This document shows, piece by piece, positions 43,480-54,203 of a stretch of DNA of 64,000 nucleotides. The stretch is from Nipponacmea schrenckii (Eukaryota; Mollusca; Gastropoda; Lottiidae), in NCBI GenBank assembly GCA_030562195.1, contig CM060202.1, positions 32,850,599-32,914,598 of the forward strand, read 5' to 3'. The notes beneath the pieces were generated by a model, which saw only the letters and a program-made list of their open reading frames with translations, had not been told where the DNA came from and made no database searches. Position 1 is the stretch's first letter. Every line of letters begins with the position of its first letter. The position numbers and the translations under genes are program-made.

Positions 43480-45499
43480 TTTGTTTTTTTTTTTCGAAAT
43501 TTACACAGGGCACACAGCCAAGGCTGCAATAGTTGCAGCAATTTCACAACATCTCCTGACCTTCTGTAGTGGCGACGTGTTGCATAAATATAAAATGGAA
43601 CATTTTTGCAAAACCGGAAGTGCTGCATTGCAACATACCTAAAAAGTCGGTCAGTTGCTCTAGAAGTCGCAATTTTCAATCGATTTTTTTCGGGTTTGCA
43701 TTTTTGAAAACTTGAAACAATTTCCAACAAGATAGCAGTTACAAAATTTCGAAATTCGAAAATTCATAGCACACATTTTTTTGCCGTATTTTGCACATTT
43801 TTGCAACTTTGCTATTTCAAGACCGATTGATCTGAAAATTTGGGTGCCTTCAAGTGTTACGAATATGAAAACATTGGCAGAGTCAAAATTTTTGCTGCAT
43901 TTCCGGTTTCAGCGTAAAAAGGGGTTAAACTTCCGGTTGACCTACTTGTGCTGTAACTGATGAATCGTAACAAAATGTATGTCAATCTTAATTGAATTAG
44001 AAGACAAAAAAACGAAGAAGAAAAAATTCGGACCGGAAGTAAAACTTTGGCCGCCATCTTGAAATGTCACTTTTTTGTAAAACTCAAAATGGGGCCTCTA
44101 CGGTCAGAGCGATTTGTGTGATGTTTATATTTCTGGAAAGCTTAGTCGATTGCGATCAAAATGTTGGAAATCGATTTTTGAATTTTGCTTTTGCATTTTT
44201 GCAACATCCGGTTGAATTTTTTCGAAGTTTGGGGGCTTATTTCTCGTGACCTTGACCTTTGATGACCATGACCTTTAGTAGGTCAAAGGTCATTGACCTT
44301 AGCTATCAGTTAATACTTTGAACTTTGACCTCCGACGTCTACTTCCGGTTTTATAGCTGCCCGAAAACAGCAAAATTCGCAACTTTGGGCTGCTCTAGAG
44401 CGTGACCTAATTAATTTAGAGTGTTAATTTTTTCAGATTCTTAGATTGTTTTTTGTCCTCTTTCCAGCGATATATAACAAAAGTTTGTAAAATGAAAATT
44501 GAAGTTTTTGATTTTTGCAAAGATAAGTACATTTTGACATATATTCGCTTGTTTGAAATGTATGTGTGTATATCTCGTGATCTATTAGCTGTACAAGCTT
44601 CAAATTTGTACCGTGAATATACATTTTGAATATGATTAGATTCCTCTCCAAAAAAACGAGATGGGCGTGGCACATCCGGGTGAACTTCAAGTTTACCATT
44701 TATATCGGTCAGCGAATTACGGCTGCAGGAAATAACGTTTTTCAAAAAAGTACCTTGCATACATATATCTCAATACTTTGGCCACTTTATCCCAAAAAAT
44801 CAAATGATTCTGTCTGTTTGTTGCAATTTTGCGACATTTGCAAAAAAAAAATAGATTTTCTTTAGTTTGGGGGCTTATTTCTAGTGATCTTGACCTTTGG
44901 TGACCTTGACCTTTACAAGGTCATTGGTCACTGACTTTGGCTATCAGTTGACAATTTGACATTAGGCTTCCGACGTCTACTTCCGGTTTTATAGCTGCCC
45001 GAAAACAGCAAAATTCGCAACTTTGGACTGCTCTATAGCGTGACCTAATTAATTTAGAAGGTTATTTTTTTCAGATTCTTAAGGCGCCTTTTGTCCTCTT
45101 TTCAGCGATGTACAACAAAAGTTTTCAAAATGAAAATTTAATTTTTGCACTTTTAAAACTAAAGTACATTTTCCTTTTTTGAAAGGTATGTGTGTATATC
45201 TCGCGATCTATTAGATGTACAAGCTTTAAATTTGTACCATGAGTATACATTTTGAATGTGATTAGATTTACGCAAAAGTAAATTAGATGGGCGTGGCACA
45301 TCCGTGTAAACTTCCAATTTACCAGTTATATCGGTCAGCGCTTTACATCTGTAGGAAATAACATTTTTCCAAAAAATTCTTTGCACACAGATACCTCGTT
45401 GCTTTGGCCAGTTTCTCCCAGAAAATCAGATGTTTCGGCCTGTTTGTTGCAATTTTGCAACGTTAGCAAAGTCCCACTCTGTGCCACGTGTGGCTCTAG
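43480..45499 (-). repeat. Y-family cassette 3 with duplicated module (2020 bp)
   Basis: Like Y2, with two modules, the second near 44850-45400. Composite receptor site intact in the first (44280-44299) and decayed in the second. Confidence 0.85.
44280..44299. promoter_or_regulatory. Composite nuclear-receptor site, third copy
   Basis: Same DR1 plus IR1 20-mer as in Y1 and Y2. Confidence 0.55.
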
Positions 45500-47155
45500 T
45501 TTTTTTTTTGCAGTGCGTTCATCGAACGCACTGCTTTGTTTTCGAAATGTCTTTTTTTTTTTTTTTTTTTCGAATTTTACCCTCGATTATTTTCAAAGAA
45601 GGCAACTTGCTGCAAACTACCTGTTGCTGTCTGCCATTCAAACTGCGAGACTACTATTTTTTAAATGTAAAATGACGTCATTCAGAGTGACCGGAAACGA
45701 GCTGTGGGCAATGGCTTCGTTTTGGTTTTTGCCATTTATTACCTCTATTTTTCAACTGATTTTGACAGAACTACTTTTGATAGCTTCTTTTAATTGCTAG
45801 CTACATAACTGCATTTTTAAACTGCTGATTTCATTACTTTTGTAGCTGACTTTTTAAATTTTATTTTTTGCGTTTTTATCAACTTTTAGAGTTTTATTCC
45901 CATCCACTTGAAAACTTATAGGTAGATAGACACTTTTAATGCGATCAAAAATCATTATTCAAAATTTCTAAATGACTTCCGGTTTTGACGTTATTCGCTT
46001 TTGAACTTTAACAATTCAACTTCCGGAATTTTCAAGATATTTCAAAAATTCTTTTTGTGATATGCTTGAAATAGTCATACAAAAAAACGAAGATAAAAAA
46101 ATCCAGACCAGAAGCAAACGATAAGCCGCCATATTGAAATGTCAAACTTTTGTAAAATTTCAAATTCAAATTCAGGGGATAAAGCGATTTTCGTTATTTT
46201 TTCATATCTTATGACTAGAGTCGATTGCGCAACTTTATTTGGGAGCCGATTTTTGAATTTTGATTTTGATTTTCTTTTATTTCCATTTTAATTTTATTGG
46301 TAATGACAAAAACTTTAAAGGCCCATATTTTGTGACCTTGACTTTTGGTGACATTGTGACCTGAACACGATTTATTGCCCTTGATGATATCTATCCCCTG
46401 ATATATTCATTTGTGTTGTCCGATGTCTACTTCCGGTTTTATAGCCGATCGAAATTTGTGATTTTTATTTTCAACGAGCTCTGTCACGTGCATTAATTTA
46501 TAAATAACAAATATTTATATTGAATCTTATTAGGGTTCATCTGCTCTTTGTAATGATATATTAAACCATATATTTCCACCAAAAATGCGCTTTTTAATAT
46601 TTGGAAATTTTATATTTTCTTCTCTACTAACTGTGCGTAATTTTCTTTAAATCGAAATTGGGCCTCTGGAGATGCTACGATTCGAGTAATTTTGATGTCT
46701 ATAGAATGTTATATCGATTCCTGAATTATATTTGGAAACCGATTTTTGAATTTTGATTTTGATTTTGATATTTTGACCGAAAGTAACATATAAAAACTTC
46801 GAATGGTCGTATATTGTAACCTTGACCTTTGGTGACCTTGTGAGCTGCACAAATGTGATAGCTCTCGAAAAGATCTATCCATTGATATATTATATTTTGA
46901 TGTACGATGCATACTTTCCGTTTTATCACCATATGAAAATTGCGAATTTCATCGTTAAAAACTGGCTGTTGAATTATGCGTTTGGGCGATCTACATGGCA
47001 CTAGTTTCAGCGAACCAATTATGCTTTGAAATAAAACGACTTATACTCTGTAAAAATAACGTTACTGTTTTACGGATACTTTAAGGGGCATTTTTAAAGC
47101 GTATATCGAAACTGCTACGCACTGCGTCAGAACCTCGCGAAGCCTGGGGATCTAG
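45500..47155 (-). repeat. X-family cassette 5 (1656 bp)
   Basis: Close copy of X cassette 1, with a single tail hairpin (45510-45534) and A-tracts. Marks the right end of the minus-oriented array. Confidence 0.85.
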
Positions 47156-47870
47156 TAGTTTTTTTATTATTATTCTTCCGTATTTTCCAAAGCCTATATC
47201 TCCGAAACTGCTCCATGGAATTCATTGAATTTTTGTGTGTAGAATCTTATAAACATGTATTAATAAATGAATGCTATTTGAAGGCTCAGGTGTCAACGGA
47301 AGCGCCGCCATTCTGAATTGAAATTTAGGCCCATTTTTTATATCTCAAAAACTATAGATCCGATCGTTTTGAAATTTACAGTATAGATTCTTATTAAAAG
47401 TCGGGGGAAAATGGCGAAAAAATGTTGTCGGTATCATTTAACCGGAAGCCACCATCTTGAATTGAAATTTAGCCTTGATGCCATTCAAAAGCCTAAGGCT
47501 CTGAGGATTATGGACCGATTTTGAAATTTTTTTCTGATTATCAATCTAGAAAACAATACGAAAAATTCCTTGGGAACAGATTTTCAATTTTTTGGTTTCC
47601 AAGATGGCCGCCGAATTAAGGCCTATTTTTTTTATCTCGAAAACTATTTATCCGATCGTTTTGAAATTTACAGTATAGATTCATATAAAAAATCAAGGAA
47701 AATTGGCGAAAAGATTTTGTCGATATCATTCAATCGGAAGCCGCCATCTTGAATTGAAATTTAGCCTTGACGTCATTCAAGAGCCTAAGGCTCTGAGGAT
47801 TAAGTATAATAAAGATAATTATAATTCCCTTGCTTATCGTTAATTTAAATATATATATATATATTTAGAC
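47156..47870. repeat. U repeat: about 292-bp module in tandem
   Basis: TCCGATCGTTTTGAAATTTA occurs at about 47351 and 47650; GCCATCTTGAATTGAAATTT followed by AGCCTAAGGCTCTGAGGATT also recurs at the same spacing. There are two good copies plus partial ones. YY1-like CAAGATGGCCGCC at 47602 and (A/T)C(C/G)GAAGCC ETS-like sites. No supported gene. Confidence 0.7.
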
Positions 47871-48068
47871 CCCTAATACCCATACAAATCGATCTCGAGA
47901 TGTTCTTGTTTGTCGATATTTTAAAACCGGAATTCGCCATCTCGAATTGAAAGGACGAATTGTTCCTTTTGGTTGTGAAATCACAGCACTGATCAAGATC
48001 AGTTCTAGTTAAATACTTGTTATTATCTGTCTAGAAACTCCGAACCCACAACATCAACAATATTACAA
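47871..48068 (+). other. Possible LTR end and leader of Ty3-like element
   Basis: AT microsatellite at 47850-47867, then DNA ending ...ATTACA directly before a primer-binding-like site. The 5' edge of an LTR (a TG start, for example at 47901) cannot be confirmed because no second LTR is present. Confidence 0.3.
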
Positions 48069-48082
48069 TGGCGACGAGGATG
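48069..48082 (+). promoter_or_regulatory. Candidate tRNA primer-binding site
   Basis: TGGCGACGAGGATG begins with the TGG expected for pairing with a tRNA 3' CCA and directly follows an ACA, the common LTR end. The tRNA was not identified. Confidence 0.4.
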
Positions 48083-48104
48083 CTGCTAGAATATTAGAGT
48101 TTAT

Positions 48105-48545
48105 ACACAGGTATCGTATGGAAAAAGTGGTTGGAGCGGTTTCAAAGAATGCAAATAGGACTCGGAATCAAAGATGACACAACACGTAAGAGAGCACTTC
48201 TACTTCATTATACTGGACCGGATGAGATTTTTACAGTGACTACGATACTGCAGTGACAAAACTAAACGGTTATTTTATTCCTAAAACCAGTCTGGCGTAT
48301 TAAATATATAACATATAACTTTCGTCAAGCAAAACAATCTGATGATGAGAACCTAGACTCATATTACACACGCTTACGGACATTAACCAAAACTTGTGAA
48401 TTTACTGACATTGACAAAGAAATTGCCAGCCAAATTATACTTCACTGCTCATCTCAGCGCCTTAGAAGACGTGCAATTCGAGAGAATCTTGGTCTTCAAG
48501 CACTTTTGGAAGCAGAAACAAAGAAGTAGTCGTTCTACAAGTAAT
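48105..48545 (+). pseudogene. Ty3-like gag (capsid) remnant
   Basis: Read across frames: WKKWLERFQRM, KRALLLHYTGPDE, DYDTAVTKLNGYFIPKTS, NFRQAKQSDDENLDSYYTRL, RTLTKTCEFTDIDKEIASQI and LHCSSQRLRRRAIRENLGLQ. This is the capsid domain pattern of invertebrate Ty3 elements (Y-x-F-R-Q...E-x-L-D-x-Y-x-x-RLR...C-x-F...I-x-Q-I-I). Internal stops and frameshifts. Confidence 0.7.
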
Positions 48546-48624
48546 CGAAATGGCAACCAGATACTCGAAAATGGCAAGAAGACAATCGTCAATCAAGTTT
48601 GAACTTCAACAAGGAAGATATTCA

Positions 48625-48960
48625 ATCCAAGGCTAGGAAGTGTAAAAAATGCGGAACATTTGCCAGTCATAAAACCTGCCCAGGGGAAGACTTGTAATTA
48701 CTGTGGTAAAAGAAATCTCTTTGCCAGTGTGTGTAATTCACGTAAGAAGTCTAAACAGCCAGGACATGTTCGAAATTTAGATGACGTCAGTGACGACGAT
48801 GAAGACTATGTGTTTACAGTGAATACTTTAACTGATAAACAGCCACATCGTAATATTTGTATCAATGATGTTCCGATATCAGTAATGATTGATTCAGGTT
48901 GGTCTGTCAATGCCATAGACAAAACTAGTTTCTTGAAAATCCAGAAAGATACTTAAAAGA
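48625..48960 (+). pseudogene. Ty3-like zinc knuckle and aspartic protease
   Basis: KCKKCGTFASHKTCPG, then CNYCGKRNLFASVC (knuckles with a substituted His), an acidic spacer (DDVSDDDEDYVF), and the protease start INDVPISVMIDSGWSVNAID. The catalytic D-S-G is kept, but the following Ala is Trp. A stop after LKIQKDT ends the frame. Confidence 0.7.
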
Positions 48961-49064
48961 AATTTAAAGTCAACAAATCTACAAAGAAGTTATATGCTTA
49001 TGGATCAAAGGTACCATTACGAACTGATGGTGTAGTAACTCTAAAAGTTAGATTTAAAAACAAT

Positions 49065-49387
49065 GTGAAATATACTTTGTTTTATGTTGTGAAGAAAGCA
49101 ACTGGAAATCTTCTAAGTTATCAAACAGCTGAAGATCTTGGACTACACATTGCCCCAATTAATTCTGTTGTTCAGTCATCAGAGATATCTGCTATTATTC
49201 AAGATTATGAGCACATCTTTTCTGGTTTTGGTAAAATCAAAGACAAATTGGTTTATCTACACATAGATAAAGATGTTATTCCAAAACAACAGCGTCATAG
49301 ACGTATACCATTTCATGTTCGTAAGGATGTCGAAGCTGAATTGAAAAGATTAGAGTCACTTGATATCATTAAAAAGATTACAGGTCC
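49065..49387 (+). pseudogene. Ty3-like protease end and RT start, cut by gap
   Basis: KNNVKYTLFYVVKKATGNLL and LGLHIAP (protease-RT linker), then YLHIDKDVIPKQQRHRRIPF and LKRLESLDIIKKITGP, the N-terminal edge of Ty3 RT. The sequence then enters the gap; the apparent continuation across N is not real. Confidence 0.75.
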
Positions 49388-49887
49388 NNNNNNNNNNNNN
49401 NNNNNNNNNNNNNNNNNNNNNNNNNNNNNNNNNNNNNNNNNNNNNNNNNNNNNNNNNNNNNNNNNNNNNNNNNNNNNNNNNNNNNNNNNNNNNNNNNNNN
49501 NNNNNNNNNNNNNNNNNNNNNNNNNNNNNNNNNNNNNNNNNNNNNNNNNNNNNNNNNNNNNNNNNNNNNNNNNNNNNNNNNNNNNNNNNNNNNNNNNNNN
49601 NNNNNNNNNNNNNNNNNNNNNNNNNNNNNNNNNNNNNNNNNNNNNNNNNNNNNNNNNNNNNNNNNNNNNNNNNNNNNNNNNNNNNNNNNNNNNNNNNNNN
49701 NNNNNNNNNNNNNNNNNNNNNNNNNNNNNNNNNNNNNNNNNNNNNNNNNNNNNNNNNNNNNNNNNNNNNNNNNNNNNNNNNNNNNNNNNNNNNNNNNNNN
49801 NNNNNNNNNNNNNNNNNNNNNNNNNNNNNNNNNNNNNNNNNNNNNNNNNNNNNNNNNNNNNNNNNNNNNNNNNNNNNNNNNNNNNNN
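49388..49887. other. Assembly gap, 500 N
   Basis: Exactly 500 N. Retroelement strand changes across it: Ty3-like sequence is plus to the left and minus to the right. Confidence 0.98.
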
Positions 49888-50089
49888 CAGGTTCTTCACC
49901 TGGTTTTGGATTATCATTTTCATCCAATCGTAAATCTAACCTAGTTCCTGGACCAGTGTAATTATGACCTGGAAGATGTTTCTCACCTTTATATTTAGCC
50001 CATGGAAAACCGGGAAGTTTAGTTAGAGATTTTTGAATGTCTCCTGATCCGAAATAAGTTGTAGGGGGGTGAATGTTTATTAAAGACAT
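49888..50089 (-). pseudogene. PLA2-domain ORF, first 67 codons (element copy 1)
   Basis: Starts at the ATG at 50089 and is cut by the gap after PKPGEEP. It carries HNYTGPGTRLDLRL: Y-T-GPG fits the calcium-binding loop of parvovirus-type phospholipase A2, and the loop is intact here, unlike in copy 2. The catalytic HD would lie in the gap. Adjacent to the palindromic terminus at 50126-50218. Ancient or recent integrated virus-like element, incomplete in this assembly. Confidence 0.7.
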
Positions 50090-50125
50090 TTTTTGGTTAT
50101 TTAAAAGGGAGGGCGGGTGGGCAAA

Positions 50126-50218
50126 TAGTAGTAATAGAACTTACAGATATCCGGTAGCTCGGAGCGGAGCAGAGCGAAGCGGAGGGGTGCCGGATATCTG
50201 TAAGTTCTATTACTACTA
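50126..50218. repeat. Palindromic hairpin terminus (element copy 1)
   Basis: Two perfect 29-base arms (TAGTAGTAATAGAACTTACA plus GATATCCGG and its complement) flank a 35-base GC-rich loop (50155-50189) of repeated GGAGC/GCGAAGC motifs. It ends directly against Ty3 integrase coding sequence (VLVKQRKT). Resembles the self-complementary ends of parvoviruses more than the long linear TIRs of Polintons. Confidence 0.8.
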
Positions 50219-50830
50219 ATGGTTTTTCGTTGTTTAACGAGTACTGTATCACCAATTTGAATTGAAGAAGGTCTAGTGTGACGTTTCAAATCAGCATACT
50301 CTTTTGCTTTAGTTTTATTGGTAGCATCTTGATTTACTAATCTGGAATGTTGAATTGAATCAAGTGATGTTTCTGTTTGAGTAGAGGGTAGTAAAATATT
50401 CATTTTTCTGCCATATAAAGCTTCGAATGGAGACATATTTGTTGTTGTATGTGGAGTTGCTCTGTATTGACGAAGAAAATCTTGGATTTCTTTCTTCCAT
50501 TTAAGTCCAGCAGCAACTGAAGTTCTGCCAAACTTGTTAAGTGTTGACATGAAGCGCTCAGATTCCCCATTTGCTTCAGGCCACAATGGCATCACTTTTC
50601 TGTGACGGAATCCAAAATGTTCTGCAAATCGTTTGAATTCATTACCATTGAATGGAGGACCATTATCAGTCTTTAAAACTTTCGGAATTCCTTGTCTTGA
50701 GAATATGGTGTGTAGACGTGGAATGACTGTTTGCGCTGAAGTAGATGATATAATTTCGACCTCGGGAAAACGACTATACTCATCAATTACAACCATCATA
50801 TAATCTCCACTTGGAAACGGACCAGCAATA
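50219..50830 (-). pseudogene. Ty3-like integrase, 3' part, interrupted by insertion
   Basis: After a one-base frameshift near 50830 the integrase continues: GPFPSGDYMMVVIDEYSRFP, VLKTDNGPPFNGNEF (second Asp) and PEANGESERFMSTLNKF (Glu). The first catalytic residue appears as Glu in SMEY. Then YRATPHTTTNMSPFEALYGR and GDTVLVKQRKT, where the hairpin-ended element begins. The C-terminal end and LTR are not present. Confidence 0.85.
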
Positions 50831-52364
50831 TTCCATGGATAAATGTTCCCATTGGGCTGCAGGTAATTCGATCATTATAAGAGGTTCTCTTATCTCTTCT
50901 TTGCTTGTAGACGATTGACAAGGGATACAGGATTTGACTTTATTTTCGACCATTTTATCGATACCCGGAAACCAAACTTTTTCTCGTAATAGCCTCTTGG
51001 TTTTAACCATTCCCTGATGTCCACTATGTGCCAAATCGACTGCATTATGACGAAGAGAGGCAGGTAAAACTATTTGATTGGATTTTAGGATTACACCATT
51101 TCCATAAGTTAACTCATCTTTGATTTGAGTGAATTCCTTGATAGACGGATCAAACCATCGCTGAGTTTGAATGGCATCTATAAGTTTCTGCATAGTGACA
51201 TCTTCAGATGTCTTTGATTTTACTTCCTCAAGAGTCATAGCTTTGGGTACAGAACTGAATGATATATAGTTGATATATTCTTCAGCAATTGACTTCTTAG
51301 GGCAATATGGGTTTGGATGACGACTAAAGTAATCCGCAGGATTATTCTCATCCTTCCCTGGCATGTATGTTAGGTTATAATCATAAGGCATGAGCCTTAA
51401 CCTCCATCTTTCTATTCTTGCTGAAGCTGGTTTTAGGCTTTTGAAAATTCCTACAAGAGGTTTGTGGTCTGTTATGATATTGAACTTTGAACAATACAAG
51501 TACAAATGATAATGTTCTGTGGCCCAGACGACAGCTAGCATCTCACGCTCAGTTTGTGAATAACGTTGTTCTGTGTCTGTAAGTGATCTACTTCCATAGC
51601 TTACAATTTTACCATCTTGAGACAAAATAGCAGATAAACCAACTGGACTAGCATCTACAATTACATCAGATTCTCTTCCTGGAGTGAAATAACTCATGAC
51701 TTTAGAGCTAATCAAAGCTTTCTTAAGATTGTCCACAGCATCCTGTTGTGGTTGTTTCCAAAACCATTCGACATCATTCTTGGTTAGTTGTCGCAAAGGT
51801 GATGTTATAGTTGCATAGTCTGGAATAAATCTAGCTACATACTGCACCATTCCTAGAAGTGACTTCAATTCACTGACATTCTTTGGATGTGCAGCTTTAC
51901 TTATGGACTCGATTTTCTTCGGATCAGCAGATATACCATTTTGATGGAAAATATGACCATAAAATGATATTTGGTTGGTTCCAAACACATATTTCGATTG
52001 GTTGAGTTTTACTCCAGCTGAGTCAAGTTTCTTGAGTGTTTCTCTAAGGTTTCTATTATGGTCAGCTTCATCTTTACCAAATATGATTATGTCATCTGAC
52101 AGGTTCAGTGTTCCTGGTATGTCTGCAAGTAATTCACTAACAGCATTCTGAAATACCTGTGAAGCAGCGTTAACACCAAATAACAGTCTTTTATATCGAC
52201 GAAGACCTACATGTGTGGAAAATGTCGTGATATTTCTACTCTCTGCATCTAGTTCTAGCTGATGATAGGCATTGGTCAGGTCACATTTTGAAAATACCTT
52301 CATACCATTTAGATCTGATATCAAGTCATCAATGGTTGACATAGGATGTTTTTCTCGTTTGATT
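50783..52364 (-). pseudogene. Ty3-like RT, RNase H and integrase N-terminus
   Basis: From AIKREKHPMSTIDDL: RT motifs FSKCDLTNAYHQLEL, LLFGVNAASQVFQ and LNLSDDIIIFG (LSDD, a variant of YxDD common in some invertebrate Ty3 clades). Then YGHIFHQNGI and GMVQYVARFIPDYA. RNase H: DVIVDASPVGLSAIL, YSQTEREMLAVVWA and FNIITDHKPL. Integrase zinc domain: HSGHQGMVKTKRLLREKVWF, then SCIPCQ. The 5' end is truncated at about 52364 by the DIRS-like sequence on the opposite strand. Confidence 0.9.
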
Positions 52365-52369
52365 GCGAG

Positions 52370-52870
52370 ATTCTAGCAGGTTACCTAGCAGGCAAGGACA
52401 ACTGGAAAGCCGACCAACTGTCTCGACTAAATTCCACTTACGAATGGAAACTTCATCCAAACTTATTCCAATTAATCGATCGGTATTGGGGACCACACAC
52501 TATAGATCGTTTCGCCTCCATGATAACAACACAATTACCGCAATACAACAGTTTACATTGGGATCCAATGACAACAGGAGTAAACGCCTTTGCACAAACC
52601 GACTGGCAACAACACAACAAATTTGTAAACGCCCCATTCTTTCTGATACCAGAGGTATTGCGCATTGTGAAGAGACAACAAGCTTATGCCACGATAATAG
52701 CTCCACAATGGGAAAGTCAACCGTGGTTTCAAACTCTAAGGTCAATGTCAATCGCAGACCCGATCCAACTTCCGATGTCGAACAGGACATTCCTCGCAGT
52801 CGGTCCAAAGATCGAACCAGCCAAAAATTCGCGGTGGAAAATATTAGTTTGGAGAATCTTTGGAGGCAAC
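52370..52870 (+). pseudogene. DIRS-like element, RNase H end
   Basis: Starts in mid-domain: GYLAGKDNWKADQLSRL, EWKLHPNLFQLIDRYWGPHT, IDRFASMITTQLPQYNS, NAFAQTDW and TIIAPQWESQPWF. This is the RNase H tail and following domain typical of DIRS/Ngaro/PAT retroelements. The RT upstream is missing, lost at the junction with the Ty3 sequence (52364-52379). Confidence 0.85.
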
Positions 52871-53876
52871 GGCTAACCAAAGAAGGCTGGTCCGATAGGT
52901 CAGTGTCCCAAGTCGTGCATAGCTTGGCCCCTTCGACTCTTCGTACATATGATTCTTATATTAAAAAATATGTATTGTTTTGTAGTGAGAGGGGCGTTGA
53001 TTTTTCATCAACTGCCCATCCTCATGTATTAGCCGATTTTTTATGTTCGTGTGCTGATAGGTCAGAAAGACCTCGATCTTTGTTAATTTCTGTATGTTCT
53101 TCTATATCTAGCCTTTTCGAGGCATTGGGTAAGCGTTCTCCGTCTAGTCAACCGACTATACAACGCCTGGTATCTGGATTAATAAAGACTCAGACCGACT
53201 TACCTATGTCTCGTACAAGGCCCATGCCTTTAAAAACTTTCTCAATGTTATTTAAATTATGGGGGTCAAATGATTCGTTGTCAGTTAAGCAACTGCGTTT
53301 AAAATGCATCACATTGTTAACATTGATTTGTATGACCCGACCCTCTGACTTAGCACCCAAGGGAATAAAATATGATAAAGACTCCAACACATTCAAAAAT
53401 ATTGTAATGTTTGTTGATAATTTGGAATTTTTACCGGATGGCTCATTGACTGTTTATTTTTTTGGTATTAAGAATGAAACTAACCGTTCGGGTTTCGAGG
53501 TCAATATTCCACCTAATCGCACAAACCTACATATGGACCCAGTATCATGTTTGTTATGTTATGTTACTAGAGCCTCACATTATAGACCTAAAGATGGTCG
53601 GCCCCTGTTCTGTCGCTCAAATCACCTTTTAAAGCTATTGGAAGTGATACAGTAGCCAATATATTAGAAGAAGCTATTGTTTTGGCTGGCTTATCTAAGC
53701 AGGGTTTCCATGCAAAATCATTCCGACCCACCGGTGCAACTCTAGCCATGTCGACTGGTATTCTACCAGAAACAGCCATGCAATTGGGGCGATGGAAAAC
53801 AAAAGATACTTTTCTTAACCATTATGTTTACCCCAAGTTACCCGAAAATTACACTGCTAAGGTTTTGTCAAATTAA
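52830..53876 (+). pseudogene. DIRS-like tyrosine recombinase
   Basis: N-terminal SAM-like part: SVSQVVHSLAPSTLRTYDSY and VLADFLCSCADRSERP. Catalytic part: TLICMTRPSDLAPKGIKY (first Arg), a frameshift near 53640, then GFHAKSFRPTGATLAM (H-x-x-x-x-R region), GRWKTKDTFLNHYVYPKLP (W/H and nucleophile Tyr). Such recombinases insert circular cDNA without staggered duplications. One frameshift inactivates it; the RNase H frame overlaps its start. Confidence 0.85.
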
Positions 53877-53908
53877 GTCTAGAATTTCTTTTATATTATC
53901 TCTCAATT

Positions 53909-53967
53909 AAGCATTTTATTACAATGTTATATTTGTTGTGAGTATATAACGTCGATTTAACAGAAAT
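53909..53967 (+). repeat. DIRS-like split direct repeat, copy A
   Basis: A 59-base sequence starting AAGCATTTTATTACAATG and ending TTTAACAGAAAT is repeated with one change at 54145-54203. Direct repeats downstream of a tyrosine recombinase fit the split direct repeats of PAT/Ngaro-type elements. Confidence 0.7.
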
Positions 53968-54144
53968 CATAGTTATAACGAACTACATAATACGTCATAT
54001 GCGCACATAAGGGCGCAGTAAAGTCGTCTATTCCATGTGCAAGTTGTTTTATAGTCCAATAATATCTAGGTAATATATGAGTTATGTCTATGTATTATTT
54101 AAGTTGTGGCTCCTTCTGGTATAGATGTATGTGGTTATAGAATA

Positions 54145-54203
54145 AAGCATTTTATTACAATGTTATATTTCTTGTGAGTATATAACGTCGATTTAACAGA
54201 AAT
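54145..54203 (+). repeat. DIRS-like split direct repeat, copy B
   Basis: Partner of 53909-53967, spaced 236 bases. The V-type fragment begins at the next base, so this is the element's 3' end. Confidence 0.7.
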
